Assembly: GCA_024734495.1 (NCBI GenBank)
Contig: JALMQS010000841.1
Location: 3,100,662 to 3,164,661, forward strand
DNA length: 64,000 bases
Source of the DNA: Forficula auricularia
Lineage: Eukaryota; Arthropoda; Insecta; Dermaptera; Forficulidae
Reading direction: 5' to 3'
Within the stretch, counting starts at the first letter, position 1. Each line of letters begins with the position of its first letter. Shown here one piece after another: positions 56,395 through 64,000 of this stretch. Made by a program: the position numbers and the translations under genes. Under the pieces are notes generated by a model, which had not been told where the DNA came from, did no database searches, and saw only the letters and a program-made list of their open reading frames with translations.

Positions 56395-57010
56395 TACTAG
56401 TTGCAAGGCCCGCCTTCGGCGACCCTCTTGCTAGCCAGGGGGCACGCCCCCTGGACCCCCAACCCTCGAGCCCCACCCTCACACTCCACTCCCACCCAGC
56501 ACACCTCCCGAAACCCACCCAGCACCCCTACTCCCCTCACCATGCACCCGTGTCCAACCCCCGTCCGCACACCACCACCCCACACTCCATCCCTCACCCC
56601 ACCCACCTCGGATCCCAACTCACGAACCCCAACCTCACACCCCACTCCCATCCACTACACCTCCCGAAACCCACCCAGTGCCCCCACCCCCTGCACCATA
56701 CACCCGTGCCCAAACCCCGCCCCACACCACCACCCCAACACTCCATCCTGCACCCCACCCACCTCGGACACCCGCCCCCGTACCACCCCACTACGCCACT
56801 GGACCCTCACCTGAACCCCCGCGCCCTCCACCCCCGCCTAGCCCCCTGGACCCCACCCCCAACTACGCCCCTGGACCACCCGCTCCACCTCCCTGCACCC
56901 CATACTCCGCCTTATTCCCTCACTCCACCCCCATTCCTCCCCGCGCACTCCATGCCCTAACCCCCCACCCCACCCCCGCACCCACACCTCACCCCCGCAC
57001 CATCACTCCA
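56395..57010. repeat. C-rich tandem repeat region, ~156-bp period
   Basis: Head TTGCAAGGCCCGCCTTCGGC and CTCTTGCTAGCCAGGGGGC is shared with 35613. The rest is about 600 bp of CCCACC/CCACAC phrases with almost no G or T on the plus strand. CACCTCCCGAAACCCACCCA occurs at about 56501 and 56657, giving a 156-bp period, decaying to the right. Long frames here are composition artefacts. Confidence 0.8.
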
Positions 57011-57085
57011 CCTCCCTTTTGCATTTCTAGCTTTCTAGTGACCCCCTTCAAAGTTGGCTCTAAGGGTAAGAATTTTCATTTTTGA

Positions 57086-58255
57086 CTCACTCCATTTTAG
57101 GTCGTTAGTTTTTGCATTTCTAGATCTCTAGAGGCCCACAGATTATGTATACAAAATTTGGCGAGGCGAATACAAAATGGTATAATATTCGTATTTCCAA
57201 TCGTTTTTATTTCATGTTCTAAGAACAAATAAAAGAAGTATATTATTGATGAAAAATTTAATAAAAAGTGTAATTCTTGTACAGATAAAATGATTTTTAA
57301 GAAATTCGCATATTTTTCTCCTGTGAAATATTATTTGTCTTTAATCTTGAAGATACAATCTTGATACGCTCTTTCTCCCATTTCCCAATCATTCCATCAA
57401 CTCATTTGCTTTTATCTTTCGAAAAAAATTTCTTTAAAACGGCCTCTATTAATGTCGCTTGAATGTCTATACGTCTGTCTGAGCAATGTAACTCGTAAAC
57501 TCAATAATAAACAAACTTGAAATTCACAATTTATGGGTTCATTTTCCCAGAAATAGAAATTTATATTAAAATTTTGATTGAATAATTATTTCGGGGTGGG
57601 TCAAATTTTTCTTAGGATCAAAAATGAAAAATATTTTTTTATCATGGAGTATGTGGTATCCATGTAAATCTAAGTAAAATTAGGCAAAATTTTTTTTTAA
57701 TTTAATTCATTTTAAAATGTCAGTATGTGAGAAGCTCCAGAATAGTCAGTTTTATGTAATTTTTGTACCTTACGGAGTTCAGAAGTGACTTAATTTAAAA
57801 GGATGAAAGAATGCCACGATTTCAATCATTATGTCTTTTTTGACGACACATAAGAACGAATTTGATTTCCCAAATTATTTGGAAGATATAACCTATGAAC
57901 CTTTATTATCTTTTTTTTTATCAAATCAATACTGTTTTTAGCATATGCCCTCAACATCATAGTTACACTTTGTTGAATGAGAGGATCAGATTGAATTTGA
58001 GGTTTTTTTATCTCCATTTTAAAATAATAAATCTGGTCCTTTTCACTTTTCATAGGTAATGTATGATAATCCATTATTCCCCTGTAAATTGAGGTGACTC
58101 GTGTCGCACGACTTTGTTTTATACCGATTTCTAATAACAACGAATAATAACAAATATTACGTAGACACCTCTTCACTTGAGTCGCATCGTGTGAAAGAAA
58201 GACTTGAAATCACACTGTCGCTCTTCACGTGATCACTCAATAAGTCTCGCCACCA
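57086..58255. other. Unclassified region with a repeat relative
   Basis: 57430-57910 resembles the 47756-48240 repeat. A 115-codon minus frame at 57829-58176 has no family match by eye and overlaps that repeat. Confidence 0.4.
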
Positions 58256-58794
58256 CTGGCATGTGGCCCATGGATGCTGTGGGTGCGGCGCATCCCGCAA
58301 ATCGCAAAATATCAAGAGTCTTCAACCGTGTTATATTTGAAAATTTGTAAAATTTTCAAAATACTTTCAATAAATACTATACAACTAACTCATTTAAAGA
58401 TATATAAAATTTAAAATTTACAGAGCTTTTTAACATTATCAAATATAAAGAATATGAAAAAATATTCCAGATTTTCTATTCAGCCGAAAATACTTTGAAT
58501 TTATGAGGTTAAGTGAATTAATTTACATGTACTCATCCCATTACTTTCATTTAAAATCTATAAATTGCATTACAAAAATTAATCGTGAAAATTGAACTAA
58601 AAGATGTTTGGGCAACAGTATTTGCTTTAATGAAATCCAATTGAATATTCCTTCTCTCTATAACGAGTATCGTTTTGGTCCGAGTGCAAAAGGCCATTCC
58701 TAGAATAATAGAAATTAATCTCTAATAGTCTAAAACAGGTTTGAACTTGTCTTTGGCCAGGTTTGAACTTGTATTTGTCATCCTTCCAGTACAC

Positions 58795-59300
58795 TTAAGC
58801 TCTAAAAAAATAGAAATGATTCTTTAATAGGGTGGAGTAGTCGAGAGGTAGCCAATTAATAAAAGATTGAATGGCCGTTTTTGTATGTGTGGACCTTGCA
58901 AACTCTAAACATCCCTGGCCTTCAACATTGATTGTGGCTTCTATTAAATCCCCCAACAATTTTTCAATTTTCCTTCCGAAGGTCCTAATATTTTCCCGGG
59001 GTCCTAATTTAGAATTAACTATTATTTGTTGGAGCTGTGTCATCGACTTGTTCTCCCCAAAATTATTTTCTAGAACTTTTTTCAAATCTGCCCATGAATT
59101 GATTGCTTTATATTTTTGGCAATCATAGGCTTTGCCATCTATCTATTTTTAATAATATCCAATATCAAAGGCTTATCCCCATCATTTTTAAATTTTGTTT
59201 GCATCAGTTCTACACACGAAATGAATTTTTGTAAATTTCGACTTGTCCCGTTAAATTCAGGGAGGCACTCTATTACGAAGCGAATGTCCATTTCCGCCAT
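58795..59300 (-). pseudogene. LTR-retrotransposon gag remnant
   Basis: Minus strand from ATG at 59300: MAEMDIRFVIECLPEFNGTS, RNLQKFISCVELM, then a one-base shift near 59145, then INSWADLKKVLENNFGENKS and LGPRENIRTFGRKIEKLLGD. This is the capsid-type gag pattern of Ty3/gypsy-like elements (W..LK..L...FG, then REN...F..KIE.L). About 170 codons; ends in non-matching sequence near 58795. No pol found nearby. Confidence 0.7.
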
Positions 59301-59346
59301 TTCGATTGATTTGTCGGAATTTTTTTCTTTTTCTACTATACCTTGA

Positions 59347-60170
59347 TTGATATTCTTAAGAATAACAGGTGGTTTAATTTTATTATTATTATTTTTTAAG
59401 TCGTGATGACCTTCTAGTCGTGTGCATAAATTTTTTTTGAATTTTTTTTTTTGGGAACCTTATTTCATGAACAGTTTAAAAATTTTCAAACTCACCAGTC
59501 CGGCTGTAGAACTAAGGTGTTTCACTTTCACTTGAGAATGGGAGAAAACTGCTGGGCTTGATTGCGTTTTCTTTTCTTCTTTTTTCTTTCTTCTTCTCGT
59601 CCAATTCTTCTTTCTTCACGTCAATTTTTCTTTCTTCTATATTCTTTTTCCTCTAAGATTTTTTTTTCACTATCTATCCTCGCTCTTTGTAGTTAATTTC
59701 ACCGATCAGATTATAAAGAAAGAATCGCTCACCCTCACATTAATAATAAAAAAGTGAAAACTTTTTCAAGAATCGGTACACTAGAGCTGTCCTGGTAATG
59801 ATTAATAAACTTATATATATATATATAAATTGTTCATTTATATATGGCTATACTATAACATCCTCTTAAAAGCTCAATAGAATAATTCAAAAATAATATT
59901 TTCTGCCTTTTGAAGCAGATATTCCAAAATACAAACAATCAGTACTACCATATGTGTTGATACAAAAGAAATTTTTGACTTTCAGTTCTTGGGTTATCGT
60001 GGGTATCGGAATTCAGACACACAAAGAGAAAAAAATCATAGTTGAAGATATTTTTCTCCGCGTTTCAGACATTTTAAAGCACAATGAGCAACAATTTATT
60101 TTTACCCGTGATTTAATTAATTTAATTGGCATTATTCCTTTTACGAGCGCGTTAATCAATTTCCAACTAT
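59347..60170. other. Unclassified region beside the gag remnant
   Basis: 59400-59700 is pyrimidine-rich (TTCTTTCTTCTTCTCG-type) and would be upstream of gag. No LTR boundary found. An open frame at 59954-60172 has no family resemblance. Confidence 0.35.
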
Positions 60171-60338
60171 GAAAAAAATTGAAACATCACCAGAAGAAGC
60201 TGAAGTGATTAATAGATTATCCGCTCTGTTTAAATATCAATTGAAAAAATCTAATGTTAAATTTGAAAACAATAACGAAAAATTCTATGATGCAGTTATC
60301 GATAAATTTTGTAAAAAGGAGCGAAGAATAAAATAAAA
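60171..60338 (+). pseudogene. Short ORF in the tail of the dispersed element
   Basis: ATG AAA AAA ATT GAA..., 55 codons, contains EEAEVINRLSALFKYQ and NNEKFYDAVIDKFCKK. The 41400-41460 copy shows the same stretch with stops, so this is element sequence, perhaps the end of its lost gene. Confidence 0.35.
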
Positions 60339-60539
60339 TTTAAAAAAAAGAAGGTCTATTTTTTTGGACAGCATCCCCTGGCTGAAAAAGTCACTGCGCC
60401 CCACACATTAAAGAGCTAGCTATTCCAGCGAGGCCTAAAGTTTTACGAAAGTCGCTTGTTTCAAGAGTTAATCGTGTGAATATACTGCACAAAAATAAAC
60501 CAAGTCTAATATCTATTATACTAAAATAATATTATATGC

Positions 60540-61255
60540 TGTGATTTATAATTGATTTTATTCCTCTGTTTCTTACTCGCCTCAGGAGCTCATTTCTTAT
60601 GAGTACGTGGTTGGCGACCACGGGGCTATCCGAGCTGAGTCTGACATTGCTTCCACTTACTTATGTCAGGCTCCTCTCTTTTATTTTTCCTATCCACCTC
60701 TCTTGGCTAACTCTTGTTTTTTCTAACCCCGATGTTATTAGATTTTCGAGGGCTAGGGGACTTTATTCTTCACCATCTTCTTTTTCTTCAGTCATCAACC
60801 CGCCTGGAAAGCGTGGTTACTTATTGCCAACCCCTTTCTTCAAATGAAATAAATGTCGAGTTTTATTCAAAACACTCTTACTCTAGGCGAACTGTTCTTA
60901 ATCTCGCACTGATTCATCAGTCTGCCTCTTGGATTCTGGGGGAGGCAAGAATTCGATGTCGAAGAGAACCTTCCTTACTACACAGTATAATAAACAAGTC
61001 TTAATGCTCACTTTTAGCTGACTTTTGTTTTTATTTTCACTCTTTCTGAAAAATCGATATTTTCACTTTTTACAATTAAAGAAAGAATAAGAGTTAAATC
61101 CAATCAGTATAATAATAGAGTTATAATTGATTTTATTCCTCTTTCCCTATCTACTACAGAGTATAATGAACAATCATAATGGTTACTTTTAGCTCTCTTT
61201 TGTTTTCAAGATTCTTTCTGAAGAAGAAGATATCACTTTTAGCAATAAGGGAGAG
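60540..61255. repeat. Region with internal direct repeats, possible LTR
   Basis: ATAATTGATTTTATTCCTCT occurs at about 60548 and 61127. TACACAGTATAATAAACAAG near 60979 matches TACAGAGTATAATGAACAAT near 61156, each followed by a CTTTTAGCT block and CTTTCTGAA. GC-richer middle. Could be overlapping LTR copies; not resolved. Confidence 0.4.
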
Positions 61256-62068
61256 CATTCTCGTCAGTTAAATTTATTTATAGTTATTTTGTTATTTATT
61301 TAACTTAAAAATATTATAGTGGCTTGGTCTCTTTTTATAATAAGCCCTAGAATAGATTCCTTATTAAAGAATTAATTTGTAGTATTACAACTTTAAAATA
61401 ATTTAACCAAATGCTCAGTACATATATTTAAAATTTAACAGATAACTTATAATTTATAATATAGGAACGTAGGCCTTTGTCATTCTTGATTTAATTAAGC
61501 ATCGGTGATTACTATTAAAAATAATTTTTTCTAGTAATCCTAGTAATGTGTAGTTAATCTGTAAAATTATTTCTGGGATGGTTATTAAATTCAGTCCAAA
61601 ATTTTCATTTTTTTTTTTTGCTTACTCGTGAATAGGAATATCTGAAATGTATAAAAAAGTCATTTTCATGCCTTCTTTTTTTTGTTTGCCTTTATGTGCA
61701 TGATGTGTGTCTAAATCTAGATTAAGATACCTACTATATTTCAAGATTAGAAATTTCGTTCTAGGGCCAGAATGCTTTTTTAAACCATAGAACTGATTAT
61801 ATTTTAGGCTTTCTAGCTTCAATACTTCTGGTTGAAAAATGCAACAAATCATATCCGGGTGTAATATCGGGAGCTATTGAAAGATTCTATCTAATTAATT
61901 ATGTATTGTGTTCTGTTCCATGATGTAAATTGAAATATTAATTCTTAGATCTTGGGAACAAAACAAGTTTCTAAAGAGTTATACCACGTTATTTCTGCGA
62001 GTTTTAACCACCAATCGAGGGTTCTTCAGGTTCTGGATTAAACTTTAAGTTTGGTAGTCAAACTATAA
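61256..62068. other. Unclassified AT-rich region
   Basis: No gene or element boundary recognised. Confidence 0.4.
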
Positions 62069-62115
62069 TCCCGTTCTGAAGATGGATACAACCAATAGCC
62101 GAAACGTTAGCGGGA
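62069..62115 (+). ncRNA. Hammerhead-ribozyme-like motif, best copy
   Basis: TCCCGTT (62069-62075), CTGAAGA (62076-62082), TGG..GCC stem II (62083-62100), GAA (62101-62103), ACGT (minimal stem III), T (62108, cleavage position), AGCGGGA (62109-62115). The first and last blocks pair over all seven positions (one G-T). All invariant core bases are present; position 10.1 is T instead of G. Short stem III of this kind is known from hammerheads of Penelope-like elements and retrozymes. Confidence 0.5.
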
Positions 62116-62689
62116 GTTCATAAATAAAAAGAAATAAATGAAAGCTGCACGTCTCTTATTTAAACATTTAATAAATATAATACAAGCCTTGGATTCATAA
62201 GTTTATTTATCAACTTCCAAATCATATCAATCAATCACAAACAGTATATATACCATATATATACAATATACATATATTTATTTACCCCTCATTTTATATC
62301 ATTTTGTGTTCCTGTTCCAAAGAACTAATATTTCAAATCTCCCTAATGATATTAAATTTTTATATACAAACATGATATAATTTTCATCTCTATGACCAGT
62401 TTTTTGTTTTCTACTATAGATCAAACTTTTCACAGAGTAAAAATGATAAAATATCTAAAATTCACGAAGGGCATACCGAGTCTTGAAAAATTTCACATTT
62501 TCTTCCAAGACCTGAACTCACACGCTTGGTAGTTGAGACTTATTCACATTTAAGTACTCTACATATTATTTTTGCCACTTTCGATAATCTAATAAATGAT
62601 TAAATTATCCTAGTTAAGAAGAAAGTATTAAGTGAATCTAATTGGGAAGTCAGCCAAATAATACTTAAGCTCGAGAGGTGGTAAATGGA

Positions 62690-63030
62690 TGGTCATGTGT
62701 CAAAGGGCATGACTTTGAGAAATCGTGAGTGACGTGTTCCTATTCGGAGTGTGCCGCAGATTTTTTCTTGTAGCTTGTAAGCTTGGTGGATTGCGCTCCA
62801 GTGGCCGAGAGAACAATTTGCTGAGGTCTTTGCCCCTGGGTCGGTGGAGCAGCCAGGCGTTAACGGCTCTGGCTCGCTGCCTCCTCAGTCCTCTGCCTGA
62901 AAGAGAGAGACTTGAATGCGCTACGTTGCTAAAGGAAAAGAAATACAAGTCAACGTCGCCCCTTTCCTTTTATGGGTCCGCAGGCACGCGTGTATCTCGC
63001 TTGAATCCGGGAAGAAGCTGTCCGTTAATT
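62690..63030. other. GC-rich patch, possible promoter or first exon
   Basis: About 340 bp with clearly higher GC and CpG than the surroundings. Frames of 109 codons (plus) and 82 codons (minus) are open but neither shows a known family. Could be a promoter/5' exon or a foreign fragment. Confidence 0.35.
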
Positions 63031-63079
63031 CAATATACTAAATGGATTAACTAAATTTAATAAAACTATGCTTATTCCT

Positions 63080-63240
63080 AAGTTTAAAAAATTAAAAATA
63101 CAATCCTTAAAATTGAGAAAAGGGGAACAAAACATTTTTGTTTTTGAATTGAAAAATTGTATCATAGACAAATGGATCTACTTAGATTCGAAGCCAGGAC
63201 CTTTGCGTGACCGGTGCATTGTTCTAATCCAATGAGGTAC
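63080..63240 (-). mobile_element. Diverged tRNA-headed SINE relative
   Basis: Minus strand has CTGGCTTCGAATCTAAGTAG ATCC (T-arm and acceptor), then ATTTGTCTATGATACAAT and TTTGTTCCCC, in the same order as the SINE at 6350-6490. Confidence 0.5.
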
Positions 63241-63242
63241 AT

Positions 63243-63901
63243 CAGAGGTGTCCAACCTTTTGGCTTACATGGGCCACATTTGAAGAAAAATAATTGTCTA
63301 GGACCGCGGATAAAATATTATAATTCTATTGATATTTGTTATTCAAAAAATATAGTTAATAACCTAGAAATAAGAACTTTATTATTTTTTTATCTCATAG
63401 TGAGCATTTTTACTTTTCCTAAATTTTATATTTGATAATAAATATCTTCTCGTATATGTAAATACATACCTACATACTTACAAAAATTGATATTATGTTT
63501 TAGTATTTGATTCTATTTTTTTCCTGGCTAGATAATTAATATAAAATTCTAATAAAGAGACAATATTCAATTTTTCTTTCAGATCGGTATCTAATTGTTG
63601 TTCTAGAACATTCAATCAGAAAGTTTGCAAGTAGAAAATTTATTTCTAATGAAAATGGAGTCGAAAATAGACCAAAATGATGATTATTTTTTCGAAAATC
63701 TTGAAATCTAGTTCCAGATTCAAAATTTAAAATTATCACTTTTATTTTTCGAAAACTTCACAGTAGATTTTCAGATTTCTTATTTTAGAGAATAAAAATT
63801 ATCAGGCCAAATTGTTGTGTGTTTTCCAGTATCTACATATAAATCTCAATGTTTTAAGGAATTTTATGACTTTATATTGGGCCACGGGTTGGACAGCCCT
63901 G
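63243..63901. mobile_element. hAT-like non-autonomous element (659 bp)
   Basis: CAGAGGTGTCCAACCTTTTG GC and GGGCCACATTT at the left; GGCCACGGGTTGGACAGCCC TG at the right. The ends are inverted copies of a CAGGG.TGTCCAACC terminus. The interior is AT-rich without transposase. Flanking octamers do not match clearly. Confidence 0.65.
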
Positions 63902-64000
63902 GTTTAAATCTAATGGGATTAAAGATGGATATGAGGAATGATAATTTATAATTTAAAAGGGTCACGGATATAATAATCCCTGACTATCCATTATCTATTG

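Larger units (their letters stand above)
58256..60395 (+). mobile_element. Second copy of the CAGTGGC-headed element, interrupted
   Basis: Head at 58256-58300 (GGCATGTGGCCCATGGATGC, GGGTGCGGCGCATCCC) and tail at 60320-60395 (AATAAAATAAAATTTAAAAA, GCATCCCCTGGCTGAAAAAG) match 40526-41510. A gag remnant and other sequence lie between, so the element was split or the two ends are separate copies. Confidence 0.4.

Noticed and set aside
56401..57085. Overlapping proline-rich frames of 135-137 codons
   Set aside because: All frames are open because the region is C/A-only; periodic repeat, not coding.
57829..58176. 115-codon minus frame
   Set aside because: Overlaps a dispersed repeat relative and shows no recognisable domain.
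60599..61004. 82- and 96-codon overlapping frames
   Set aside because: Lie in the direct-repeat region and do not resemble a protein family.

Overview
This is AT-rich eukaryotic nuclear DNA, most likely from an arthropod. The clues are spliced genes with GT/AG introns, an arthropod-like chaperonin gene, and a dense mix of Tc1/mariner, hAT, Ty1/copia, CR1/jockey-type LINE, SINE and fold-back elements. A parasitic copepod (sea louse) is a tentative guess from the overall feel; nothing in the sequence proves it.

Two host genes are well supported and sit head to head. On the minus strand, positions 9475 down to 738 carry five exons of CCT7, the eta subunit of the TRiC/CCT chaperonin; the last exon or exons lie beyond the left edge. 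On the plus strand, 10053 to 22064 carries a complete seven-exon gene for a 341-residue protein with one divergent RRM at each end and a basic, low-complexity linker. I do not recognise its orthologue. The 577 bp between the two start codons is the presumed shared promoter. Splice sites and phases agree at every junction of both genes.

The introns of both genes hold most of the left-half repeats: a 645-bp fold-back, a 369-bp tandem duplication, a LINE inserted in a fold-back with a 9-bp target duplication, a tRNA-headed SINE, a Tc1 remnant, two opposed CR1/L2-like LINE copies (one with an SGNH esterase ORF1 fragment) and a nested palindrome.

From 22 kb onwards the window is mostly mobile DNA. 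A DD41D mariner (22251-23536) lies just past the RRM gene's polyadenylation signal. It is followed by a mariner-derived MITE, a defective Ty1/copia element with both LTRs and a GAATC target duplication (24931-28182), a three-unit tandem array (29065-29838), a hAT element with an 8-bp target duplication (35062-36276), a 1.65-kb palindrome (45217-46866), a C-rich 156-bp repeat (about 56395-57010) and a gag remnant (58795-59300). Candidate host pieces here are a two-exon gene start (32567-32710, plus), a 126-nt exon (50432-50557, minus) and two GC-richer stretches that could be 5' exons.

The most unusual signal is a set of at least six hammerhead-ribozyme-like cores, mostly embedded in fold-back repeats. 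Their stem sequences differ while base pairing is kept. The best copy is at 62069-62115.
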